From: Bacillota bacterium
Lineage (GTDB): Bacteria > Bacillota > Desulfotomaculia > Desulfotomaculales > Desulfohalotomaculaceae
Assembly (NCBI GenBank): GCA_009711615.1
Contig: VENI01000009.1
Location: 62,001 to 126,000, forward strand
Length of the DNA: 64,000 bases
Direction of reading: 5' to 3'
The notes beneath the pieces were generated by a model. That model saw only the letters and a program-made list of their open reading frames with translations. It was not told where the DNA came from and ran no database searches. Shown here in pieces: positions 43,216-51,214 of this stretch; the first letter of the stretch is position 1; every line of letters begins with the position of its first letter. Both the position numbers and the translations under genes were made by a program.

Positions 43216-43288
43216 TCAGTATTCAGAAGTCAGAATTCAGAATAAATAATTTACTGCTTTTCTCATTCTGACTACTGGCTACTGACTA
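43216..43288. repeat. Inverted pair of heptamer arrays between murG and murC
   Basis: Left part 43216-43242 carries the complement (ATTCAGA, AGTCAGA, ATTCAGA units); right part 43265-43288 carries ATTCTGA, CTACTGG, CTACTGA. The two can pair into a stem, so this copy looks like a whole element with inverted ends. Confidence 0.7.
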
Positions 43289-43291
43289 TTA

Positions 43292-44398
43292 TTATATTAT
43301 ATCATCTATTAAATCTATAATATCATCGAGTGCGTTGGGACGGCCCAGTTTTGTACTTTCCTTGGCCATTTCTTCTAAACGCTGCGATGATGATATCAAC
43401 TGCTTAATTTGTTCCAGTAGTAGTTCTCCTGTTAATTCACTATCGCGTATCATCACTGCTGCCCCACGGTCTGATAATGCGCGGGCATTATATTCCTGGT
43501 GATTTTCCGCAGCATGGGGATATGGTATTAATACACTGGGTAACCCCAGTGCAGTTAGTTCAGCCAGTGTAGCTGCACCAGCCCGACAAACGACTAAGGA
43601 CGCCGCTGTTAAAGCATCCTGCATGTTGTATAAATATGGTACAGTGTTAATGTTCCCAGTATTAACCAGTGATATACCTTCTGAACGCAGCGCATCTAGA
43701 TATTCTTCATACCCGAACTTACCAGTGGCATGCAGTACTTGAATCTCATCTTGTTTTTGTAGTTCCTGCACTACTTTTACCATGGACATGTTAATACTCC
43801 TGGCACCCCTGCTACCCCCAAACACAAGTAGCACTGGCTTCTGGGAATCCAACCCTAGTTCTGTAAAGGCTTTCTCCCGATCACAAGAAAATATCTCCGG
43901 ACGCAGCGGAAGACCCGTTAACTTAACACGGGCCTTGTCTGCAAAATGTTTAATGGAATCTTCAAATGTAACCGCCACTTTATTTGAAACTTTAGATAAA
44001 ATGCGGTTGGTAACACCGGGCAATGCATTTTGCTCATGTATTAATGTTGGTATTTTTTGCAGTGCTGCAGCCATAACCACAGGGCCACAAACATAGCCTC
44101 CAGTACCTACAACTACATCCGGTTTATAGCTCCGAACAATATTAAAAGCCTGCCACAATCCCTGATTTGCCTGCCACAAGACTTTTATATTTTTAAGGGT
44201 AAGTTTTCGCTGAAAACCTGCTACTTTTATTGATCGAAAAGAGTACCCGGCCTTGGGAACAATATCAGATTCTAAACCCCGATCTGTACCCACATAAAGT
44301 ATCTCCGCATTGGGATAACGCTCAATTATACCCTTGGCTATGGCCAGTGCAGGATATATATGTCCACCTGTTCCACCACCGGTAATAATAGCTCGCAA
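43292..44398 (-). CDS. murG: MurG, lipid II synthase (GlcNAc transferase)
   Basis: Membrane-associated GT-B transferase that turns lipid I into lipid II. 368 residues: ITGGGTGGHIYPALAIAKG, HEQNALPGVTNRILS, LVFGGSRGARSIN, CRAGAATLAELTALGLPSVLIPYPHAAENHQ (diagnostic part AGAATLAELTALGLPSVLIP). TTG start behind GAGGGTG. Located between ftsW and murC. Confidence 0.98.
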   Translation of the reverse strand: MRAIITGGGTGGHIYPALAIAKGIIERYPNAEILYVGTDRGLESDIVPKAGYSFRSIKVAGFQRKLTLKNIKVLWQANQGLWQAFNIVRSYKPDVVVGTGGYVCGPVVMAAALQKIPTLIHEQNALPGVTNRILSKVSNKVAVTFEDSIKHFADKARVKLTGLPLRPEIFSCDREKAFTELGLDSQKPVLLVFGGSRGARSINMSMVKVVQELQKQDEIQVLHATGKFGYEEYLDALRSEGISLVNTGNINTVPYLYNMQDALTAASLVVCRAGAATLAELTALGLPSVLIPYPHAAENHQEYNARALSDRGAAVMIRDSELTGELLLEQIKQLISSSQRLEEMAKESTKLGRPNALDDIIDLIDDII

Positions 44399-44413
44399 AA
44401 CAACACCCTCTTC

Positions 44414-45517
44414 CTATCTCGGTGTGGTGTACTTCGATATATTAAGCAGTATCCCTACACCCATTAGGGTAAATAATAGGGACGTACCGCCATAACTGAT
44501 AAATGGCAATGGCACCCCGGTTACTGGCATTGAACCGGTTACCACCCCCATATTAATAATAGCCTGCAGAACAATGCCACAGGTAATACCTGTTGCCAGC
44601 AAACTGGCAAAAGGGTCCGGGGAAGTAATGGCAATTTTAAACCCACGCCATGCTAACATTATAAACAGCAGTATCACCAAAGATGCGCCTATAAAACCCA
44701 GTTCTTCACCGATAATAGCAAATATAAAGTCGGTATGGTTTTCTGGTAGATATAAAAACTTCTGTTTACTCTGCCCCAACCCCAAACCAAATAACCCACC
44801 GGAACCAAGGGCATAAAGGGATTGGATAATGTGGTAACCTGCCCCCTGGGGATCAGCTGCCGGATCTAAAAAAGCTAAGAAACGTTTCATGCGGTAGGGT
44901 TCAAAATAAATAGCCAAACCCACCGCTACCAAACCAAGTGCCCCAAGGCCATAAAGATGGGCCATTCGTGCACCAGCAGCCAAAAACATAACCATAATTG
45001 TTCCGCAAAGGGTTACCGCCGTACCCAGGTCAGGCTGCATCAGTATCAGCCCTGCTGCGACTACCATCAGCATTAAGTAAGGAAACATTCCCCTACGAAA
45101 ATCCTGTACTATATTAGGTCTTTTGGACAACCCAAAAGCAACAAATGTAATTAAACACAACTTTACCAATTCTGCCGGAGCAAAAGAGATGAAAACCAGA
45201 TTGATCCATCGTCTGGAACCATTAACCTCTTTGCCAATACCTGGTATCAATACCAATAGCAGTAGGATCAAACCCAAAGCAACTATTGGCCCAATCCATC
45301 GTTTCATCTTAAAATAGTCAAAATTCATAGTAAATATCATTGCAACTACCCCTATTAATGCCCACAACATCTGCCTTTCAAAAAAGTAAAAAGCATTTTG
45401 GTAGTTAATGATGGTCACATACTGGCTGGCGCTAAATACCATTACAATGCCTATGCTTAAAAGCATTAGCACGGTAAGAAAAAGAATAAAATCTGGCGAC
45501 TTTTTCTTTAACCGCAA
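44414..45517 (-). CDS. ftsW: SEDS-family glycosyltransferase FtsW/SpoVE
   Basis: Lipid II polymerase of the divisome. 367 residues, about ten helices; landmarks MVFSASQYVTIINYQNAFYF, GKEVNGSRRWINL, LILMQPDLGTAVTLCGT, ENHTDFIFAIIGEELGF, GMPVTG-like SMPVTGVPLPFISYGGTSLL. It partners a class B PBP, here the spoVD product encoded in the same cluster. The FtsW and SpoVE names cannot be separated by sequence alone. TTG start behind GAGGGGG. Confidence 0.95.
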   Translation of the reverse strand: MRLKKKSPDFILFLTVLMLLSIGIVMVFSASQYVTIINYQNAFYFFERQMLWALIGVVAMIFTMNFDYFKMKRWIGPIVALGLILLLLVLIPGIGKEVNGSRRWINLVFISFAPAELVKLCLITFVAFGLSKRPNIVQDFRRGMFPYLMLMVVAAGLILMQPDLGTAVTLCGTIMVMFLAAGARMAHLYGLGALGLVAVGLAIYFEPYRMKRFLAFLDPAADPQGAGYHIIQSLYALGSGGLFGLGLGQSKQKFLYLPENHTDFIFAIIGEELGFIGASLVILLFIMLAWRGFKIAITSPDPFASLLATGITCGIVLQAIINMGVVTGSMPVTGVPLPFISYGGTSLLFTLMGVGILLNISKYTTPR

Positions 45518-45521
45518 AACA

Positions 45522-46880
45522 TTACCCCCTCAGCTTGAGCACCAAATCTCGGAACAAGTTACCCCGCTCTTCATAACTGGTAAACATATCCCAGCTGGCA
45601 CAGGCTGGCGATAGCAGTACCACTTCACCAGATTGGGCCACCCTACTAGCAACTTTAACCGCCTCCACATAATCCTCTGCCATTACAAACCGCTCAAATT
45701 TTTCTTGCTGCACTGCCTGTTGTATCTCATGTGCATGTTTTCCTAGCAGTATTAGAACCCGTACCTTTTCTTTTATCAATTTGGCAAAAGTTGTAAAGTC
45801 GCTTCCCTTATTTAACCCCCCAGCAATAAGAACAATGGGAACATCAAATGCTTCCAGTGCTTTTATTGCAGCATCAGGGTTGGTGGCTTTTGAGTCATTT
45901 ACATATAGTACACCACCCTTATTAGCCACTGTTTCCAGCCTGTGGGCCACACCGGCAAATGTGCTCAAGGTTTGTTTAATTGTATTAACCTGAACCCCCA
46001 TAGCATAAGCACAAGCTGTTGCTGCCAAGGCATTTTCCAGGTTATGCCCCCCGGGCATGCTTAACTCTTTAACAGAAATAACTTCGGTGATAGCATCACC
46101 CATACTTACCACTATGTTGCCGTTTTGGATAAATACTCCTGTTTCTAGAATATGCTTACTACTAAAAAATATAACCCGTCCTATGGAATGTTCTGCCAGT
46201 GCAGCTGTGTTTTCATAATCATAATTTAAAATAGAATAATCAAATGGCGATTGATTAGAGAATATTTTGGCTTTTGCTGCAGTATAATTATCAATAGATC
46301 CGTGCCTGTCCAAATGATCCGGTGTAATATTTAATATTGCCGCAGCCCGGGGTCGAAAAGTTTGTATGGTTTCCAATTGAAAACTAGACACTTCAGCCAC
46401 TATAAAATCATTTTCGTCATAATTCTCCACCTTACTAATTAACGGCGTACCAATATTTCCGCCTACCAAAGTATTAAACCCAGCATCCTTTAATATCTGC
46501 CCTACTAGGGAAGTGGTGGTAGTCTTTCCGTTGGTACCGGTAATAGCAATAATCGGGGCCTCAGCAAACCGAAAAGCCAGTTCCAATTCCCCAATCACAG
46601 GAATTTCACCTTCGCATGCCGCGGCCACCGGCGGTGCAGTTAGCGGTACACCGGGGCTTACCACCACTAGGTGATAGCTCTCTTTTGCCGGATCGGGGTA
46701 CTGACCATTTAAAGCCAGCCTTATTTTCTTATCTAAGTTATTTATTATGTCACCCAACTGTTCAATAGATTTGGCATCAGTCAGTGTGACCTCTGCACCT
46801 TTTTGGGCCATAAACTCTGCCGCAGCAATACCACTCCGAGCAGCACCAACCACCAATACCTTTTTATCATCCAAATGCAT
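45522..46880 (-). CDS. murD: UDP-MurNAc-L-Ala--D-glutamate ligase MurD
   Basis: Adds D-Glu to the stem peptide. 452 residues: VLVVGAARSGIAAAEFMAQK, P-loop AITGTNGKTTTTSLVG, NITPDHLDRHGSIDNY, NDSKATNPDAAIKALE, LSPACASWDMFTSYEERG. ATG at 46880 stands eight bases after GAGGAG; the ATG at 46886 is too close to it. Ends four bases before the ftsW start. Confidence 0.97.
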   Translation of the reverse strand: MHLDDKKVLVVGAARSGIAAAEFMAQKGAEVTLTDAKSIEQLGDIINNLDKKIRLALNGQYPDPAKESYHLVVVSPGVPLTAPPVAAACEGEIPVIGELELAFRFAEAPIIAITGTNGKTTTTSLVGQILKDAGFNTLVGGNIGTPLISKVENYDENDFIVAEVSSFQLETIQTFRPRAAAILNITPDHLDRHGSIDNYTAAKAKIFSNQSPFDYSILNYDYENTAALAEHSIGRVIFFSSKHILETGVFIQNGNIVVSMGDAITEVISVKELSMPGGHNLENALAATACAYAMGVQVNTIKQTLSTFAGVAHRLETVANKGGVLYVNDSKATNPDAAIKALEAFDVPIVLIAGGLNKGSDFTTFAKLIKEKVRVLILLGKHAHEIQQAVQQEKFERFVMAEDYVEAVKVASRVAQSGEVVLLSPACASWDMFTSYEERGNLFRDLVLKLRG

Positions 46881-46916
46881 AACCATTTCTCCTCGCTACT
46901 ATCAGAACGTTCTTTT

Positions 46917-46951
46917 ATTCTAACTCCTGACTCCTAACTCCTATCTCCTGC
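46917..46951 (+). repeat. Heptamer repeat array between mraY and murD
   Basis: Five units: ATTCTAA, CTCCTGA, CTCCTAA, CTCCTAT, CTCCTGC. It fills most of the 75-nt gap. Confidence 0.85.
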
Positions 46952-46955
46952 CTTA

Positions 46956-47972
46956 TTACGTTAAATTATAAATGCCCAAAAGACCTATCAAACCAAAAAA
47001 CACTCCTGTCAGCCAGAAGGTGATAACCACTCTTACTTCCGACCAGCCAATTAGTTCAAAGTGATGATGCAATGGGCTCATGCGTAGTATTCTCTTGCCG
47101 GTTGTCTTAAAGGAAATCACCTGTAAAATAACAGATAGTGCCTCCAACACAAAAACACCCCCGACTATTACCAGAAAAACTTCACTGCGGGTAAGTACTA
47201 CCGCCGCTCCCAATCCACCACCCAAGGCAAGAGAGCCTGTATCTCCCATAAATATCTTCGCCGGATAGCGGTTATATATTAAAAACCCTATACATCCACC
47301 TGCTAAAGCTGCTAATACCAGTGCCACTCCCCCAATGCCGTTCACCAATGCAATGGCAATAAAAGGAATTACCGCCACAACTGTGGTACCTGCTGCCAAA
47401 CCATCTAACCCATCGGTGAGATTAACTGCATTGCTGGCACCCACCACCACTAGGGTAACAAAAATCAAGTAACCAACTGGTGTCAAATCAAATCTAAGCC
47501 CATTATCAACAAAAAAACCAGAAAAAGGTATTACTACATCAGTACCTCTCCCCAGCCAAATAACTGCTACAACTCCCAACCCTAATGCTAGTATAATTTG
47601 GCCCAGCAGTTTTTCTCTAGCCCTTAGCCCTAATGACCTTTTAAGGCCTATTTTAATAAAGTCATCTAAGAAACCAATTATGCCAAAACCCAGAGTAATT
47701 ACCAAAACTAATAGTCCCTCTTTAGCCCCACCTAGCGAAATACCTGGACGCAGCATACTGAATCCGGCTATTGCCGTTCCAATTAGAAACATTAAGCCAC
47801 CCATGGTTGGGGTTCCAGTTTTCTGTAGGTGGCGCTGCGGACCATCATCCCGCACATTCTGCCCGAATTTCAGCTTTCTTAGCACCGGTATCAGCAGCGG
47901 ACCTAAGACTACAGTTATAACAAATGACAACCCAAAAGATGATGCCAAATATTTATATATCTCGTTCACCAT
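46956..47972 (-). CDS. mraY: Phospho-MurNAc-pentapeptide transferase MraY
   Basis: Integral membrane enzyme that makes lipid I on undecaprenyl phosphate. About 338 residues, ten helices: GTPTMGGLMFLIG, FLDDFIKIGLKRSLGLRARE (catalytic Asp pair), VNLTDGLDGLAAG, FMGDTGSLALGG, MSPLHHHFELIGWSE. ATG at 47972 is three bases from GGGGGA; GTG at 47969 has better spacing. Normal length. Confidence 0.97.
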   Translation of the reverse strand: MVNEIYKYLASSFGLSFVITVVLGPLLIPVLRKLKFGQNVRDDGPQRHLQKTGTPTMGGLMFLIGTAIAGFSMLRPGISLGGAKEGLLVLVITLGFGIIGFLDDFIKIGLKRSLGLRAREKLLGQIILALGLGVVAVIWLGRGTDVVIPFSGFFVDNGLRFDLTPVGYLIFVTLVVVGASNAVNLTDGLDGLAAGTTVVAVIPFIAIALVNGIGGVALVLAALAGGCIGFLIYNRYPAKIFMGDTGSLALGGGLGAAVVLTRSEVFLVIVGGVFVLEALSVILQVISFKTTGKRILRMSPLHHHFELIGWSEVRVVITFWLTGVFFGLIGLLGIYNLT

Positions 47973-48008
47973 CAATCCCCCGTCTATTTATGTATAATTA
48001 CAACTCAA

Positions 48009-48082
48009 GTATTCAGAATTACTATATGAAAAATAATAATACGTTGTATTATTCTGACTCCTGACTCCTGACTCCTGACTCT
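48009..48082. repeat. Heptamer element overlapping the murF 3' end
   Basis: An inverted fragment AGTATTCAGAAT (48009-48020) and a direct array ATTCTGA, CTCCTGA, CTCCTGA, CTCCTGA (48051-48078). The array is translated as the MurF C-terminus. Confidence 0.85.
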
Positions 48083-49443
48083 TTTATGTATTCCACTATT
48101 TCTTCCATTTTCATTCCTCGGGAACCTTTCACCAGTATTACATCTTCCGGCTTAAGGTTATGTTTCAGATAGTTGGCAGCAGAATGATTGTCGGCAAACC
48201 AGTGCACCCTGTCCGACGGCATGCCGGTGTCCTTTGCACCCCGCACTATTTCTCGAGCCAATTTCCCAACTGCCACTAGTAGATCAACATCTGCTGCCGT
48301 TTCCCCGGTTTCATAATGCCCCTTTTGCTCCCGATCTCCCAGTTCAAACATACTTCCCAGCACGGCCACCCGACGTCGCTTACCAGCCAGATCTTTCAGG
48401 GTGGTTAAAGCTGCTCGAGTGGAGTCGGGGTTGGCATTATATGAATCATTAATAATTAGTAGCTGATCAATATTAAGAACTTGCAAGCGCATGGCGGATA
48501 TTTCTACATCCTTAAGACCATCAGCACATTGCTGTAGAGTCATACCCAACTCAACTCCCACAGCCACCGCGGCCATGGCATTACTGATGTTATGTCTCCC
48601 AGGGATTGGTAACACCATTTCCATTTCGCCCACTGGGGTGCAGACGGTAAAACTACTACCTTGATCACTTAAACTTATATTAGTAGCTGTGAAATCACCT
48701 TGACAGTTTTCCCCAAATGAAATAACTGAACCAGAGCAGTGGCGAGCCTGTTCTTGGGCCAATTTGCTGTTGGCAGGGATTAATGCAAACCCTGATGTTG
48801 GAATGTGCTTGAGAATTTCTCCCTTTGCCTTTGCTATATTGTCCACTGAACCCAATATCTCCAAGTGAGTTTCACCAATATTTGTAATTATGCCAGCATT
48901 TATTCTTGAAATACTACATAACTGATCTATCTGCCCTAATCCGCGCATGCCCATTTCCACCACAGCAGCATTATATTCTTCACTAAGCTGTAAAAGTGTC
49001 AACGGAAGACCAATTTCATTGTTAAAATTACCTTTAGTTTTCAGCACCCGATATTTTTTACTCAGTACAGCTGAAACCAAGTCTTTGGTCGTGGTTTTTC
49101 CATTGCTTCCGGTAATACCGATCACCGGTATTTCAAATTGAATACGATTGTAACGAGCCAGTTGCTGCAGTGCTTCTAGAGTATCATCAACCATAATTAC
49201 CGGTATGTTATTAGGTGAATCCGAGAGAGTTTGGGAAAGCACCAATGCCCTGGCCCCTGCTTCTACTGCATTAGAGACATACCTATGACCATCATGATTT
49301 TCTCCTACTAATGCAAAGAATAAATCACCCGGTTGAATACTCCTGGAATCTATACTAACATTATCCACAGTCTGGCCAGCATCACCCTGTACGATGTTAC
49401 CGTTTATTGCGCTAGCAATTTCACTGATAGTAAACTTTTTCAA
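48049..49443 (-). CDS. murF: UDP-MurNAc-tripeptide--D-Ala-D-Ala ligase MurF
   Basis: Adds D-Ala-D-Ala to complete the UDP-MurNAc-pentapeptide. 464 residues: ISEIASAINGNIVQGD, SIDSRSIQPGDLFFAL, P-loop GITGSNGKTTTKDLV, INDSYNANPDSTRAALTTL, VKGSRGMKMEEIVEYI. The last residues KESGVRSQESE come from four copies of a 7-bp repeat, not from the conserved fold, which ends near VEYI. TTG start with AGGTGTG upstream. Confidence 0.97.
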   Translation of the reverse strand: MKKFTISEIASAINGNIVQGDAGQTVDNVSIDSRSIQPGDLFFALVGENHDGHRYVSNAVEAGARALVLSQTLSDSPNNIPVIMVDDTLEALQQLARYNRIQFEIPVIGITGSNGKTTTKDLVSAVLSKKYRVLKTKGNFNNEIGLPLTLLQLSEEYNAAVVEMGMRGLGQIDQLCSISRINAGIITNIGETHLEILGSVDNIAKAKGEILKHIPTSGFALIPANSKLAQEQARHCSGSVISFGENCQGDFTATNISLSDQGSSFTVCTPVGEMEMVLPIPGRHNISNAMAAVAVGVELGMTLQQCADGLKDVEISAMRLQVLNIDQLLIINDSYNANPDSTRAALTTLKDLAGKRRRVAVLGSMFELGDREQKGHYETGETAADVDLLVAVGKLAREIVRGAKDTGMPSDRVHWFADNHSAANYLKHNLKPEDVILVKGSRGMKMEEIVEYIKESGVRSQESE

Positions 49444-49532
49444 TTATCACACCTCAAATATTACCTTATCCAAACAATATCTCTTCATAAGAATAGGAAG
49501 TATTACTTTCTCCAAATGTTTTTGTTGGTTTT

Positions 49533-51005
49533 TTATTCTGACTCCTGAAAATAGCCTCGCTCCTTTAATGCATTGGCCGCCACTTCCCTGTCGTCAAAGT
49601 CGTACTTGGTGGTACCAATAACTTGGTATGTCTCATGCCCCTTACCTGCAATCACCACTACATCTCCTGGCTGTGCATCTTTAATGGCATGGTTAATGGC
49701 ATCTCGACGTCCCTCTATTACGGTATGTTTTTGCTGCCAGTCAGCAGATTTTTTTACACCTTCTAAAATATCTTTAATTATACTATTCGGGTTTTCGGTA
49801 CGCGGGTTATCTGAGGTTATCACCGCGTGATCACTCAACGTAGTACCAAGCTCACCCATGATCGGTCTCTTGGTACGGTCACGATCACCGCCACAGCCAA
49901 ACACACTAATCAGTCTATTTTCCGTTACTTGCCGGGCAGTTTCCAAGATGTTTTTTAAACCATCGGGGGTGTGAGCGTAATCTACTACCACCCCAAAGGG
50001 TTGGCCTAAATCTACCAGTTCAAATCTACCCGCCACTCCGTTAACGCCTTCTAGCGCCGTTATAACTGTTTCGGCATCAAAACCCTGGGCCATACCCAGT
50101 GTAAAAGCTGCCAGAGCATTATAGACATTAAACTTGCCAGTTAGCTTCAGATTTAAATTATGTTCACCAAACTTACCAGTGGTAATAAATGATACTCCAC
50201 GGGCAGTCACCAACACATCTTTGGCACTTACATCGGCGTTTTTATTTAACCCATAAGTAACAACAGTACCGTTACTTGCTTTTACCATTTCCTCTCCCCT
50301 GTCATCATCAACATTGACAATGGCCAGCGGAGCAGTAGCGAAAAGTTTAGCCTTGGCAGCAGCATAATCGTCCATATTGCTATGGAAATCCAGATGATCT
50401 TGCGAAAGGTTTGTAAACACAGCAGCATCAAAATCCACAGCATAGGTTCTATTTAAGGCTAAGGCATGGGAAGATACCTCCATGGCAGCATGGGTGACAC
50501 CACTTTTCTCCATACCATCAAGCAGTTGCTGTAAATCCAATGACTCTGGAGTGGTGTTAGTTGCAGGAACTTCCTTTCCCCCAACCAAGTTTTGAATAGT
50601 ACCTACCAAGCCGGTTTTATTTCCCGCTGCTTTATAAATATTAGCCACCAGATGGGTGGTGGTTGTTTTACCGTTAGTACCGGTAACCCCGGTAATGGTT
50701 ATTCTTTGAGAAGGGTGATTATAAAATTTATCAGCGGCTTTCGCTAAAGCCATACGGCTGTCTTCCACTTTCACCATCGGGATATCATCTTGTAATAGTT
50801 CTTCTTCCGCAATTAATGCTACCGCTCCTCTTTGCAGGGCATCACTTATGTATTTGTGACCATCAGTAACATAGCCCTTGATAGCCACAAATACAAATCC
50901 TGGTTGGACTTTTCTGGAATCATATGCGATACCTGTAACAGGTACATCAAGGTCACCCGTTTTGTGACACACTTTAATTACCGACAATAATTCACTAAAT
51001 AGCAA
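49533..51005 (-). CDS. murE: UDP-MurNAc-L-Ala-D-Glu ligase MurE (diaminopimelate type)
   Basis: Adds the third stem residue. 490 residues: VTGIAYDSRKVQPGFVFVAI, P-loop GVTGTNGKTTTTHLVA, FTNLSQDHLDFHSNMDDYAA (core NLSQDHLDFHSNMDDY), and ITSDNPRTENPNSIIKDIL, where DNPR selects meso-diaminopimelate. TTG at 51005 has GGAGGTGG at the right distance and gives a normal length; an ATG at 51086 lies about where transcription should begin. The C-terminal QESE comes from a repeat. Confidence 0.96.
   Translation of the reverse strand: MLFSELLSVIKVCHKTGDLDVPVTGIAYDSRKVQPGFVFVAIKGYVTDGHKYISDALQRGAVALIAEEELLQDDIPMVKVEDSRMALAKAADKFYNHPSQRITITGVTGTNGKTTTTHLVANIYKAAGNKTGLVGTIQNLVGGKEVPATNTTPESLDLQQLLDGMEKSGVTHAAMEVSSHALALNRTYAVDFDAAVFTNLSQDHLDFHSNMDDYAAAKAKLFATAPLAIVNVDDDRGEEMVKASNGTVVTYGLNKNADVSAKDVLVTARGVSFITTGKFGEHNLNLKLTGKFNVYNALAAFTLGMAQGFDAETVITALEGVNGVAGRFELVDLGQPFGVVVDYAHTPDGLKNILETARQVTENRLISVFGCGGDRDRTKRPIMGELGTTLSDHAVITSDNPRTENPNSIIKDILEGVKKSADWQQKHTVIEGRRDAINHAIKDAQPGDVVVIAGKGHETYQVIGTTKYDFDDREVAANALKERGYFQESE
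49535..49548 (+). repeat. Heptamer pair at the murE stop codon
   Basis: ATTCTGA, CTCCTGA; on the coding strand it encodes the final QESE and part of the stop. Confidence 0.75.
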
Positions 51006-51076
51006 GGTATTTCCACCTCCATCTATTCTTGTTATTATTTCCACATTTTTGAAAATATTTCTAACTTTTACTTTTG

Positions 51077-51106
51077 ATTTTACCATAAATACCCTAGTGA
51101 TGTTAA
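51077..51106 (-). promoter_or_regulatory. Promoter of the murE-murA unit
   Basis: Minus strand -35 TTAACA (51101-51106), 18-nt spacer, extended -10 TGG-TAAAAT (51077-51085). It follows the spoVD terminator and supports the TTG start of murE at 51005. Confidence 0.65.
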
Positions 51107-51137
51107 GTTTAGACTATGTTTAAAGATGAATTCCTAA

Positions 51138-51186
51138 AAAAACTCAGGTAACCACAGGTGTTATACTGTGGCCAAACCTGAGTTTT
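51138..51186 (-). terminator. Terminator after spoVD
   Basis: Two-part stem: AACTCAGGT / ACCTGAGTT outside and CCACAG / CTGTGG inside, with T runs on both strands; strong and probably bidirectional. Confidence 0.9.
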
Positions 51187-51214
51187 AATTCTGATGAGGT
51201 TTAAACGGTCACTG

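Noticed and set aside
46903-46912. AGAACGTTCT palindrome upstream of murD as a LexA site
   Set aside because: It lacks the Firmicute LexA spacing (CGAAC-N4-GTTCG) and sits in an intra-operon gap; probably chance.
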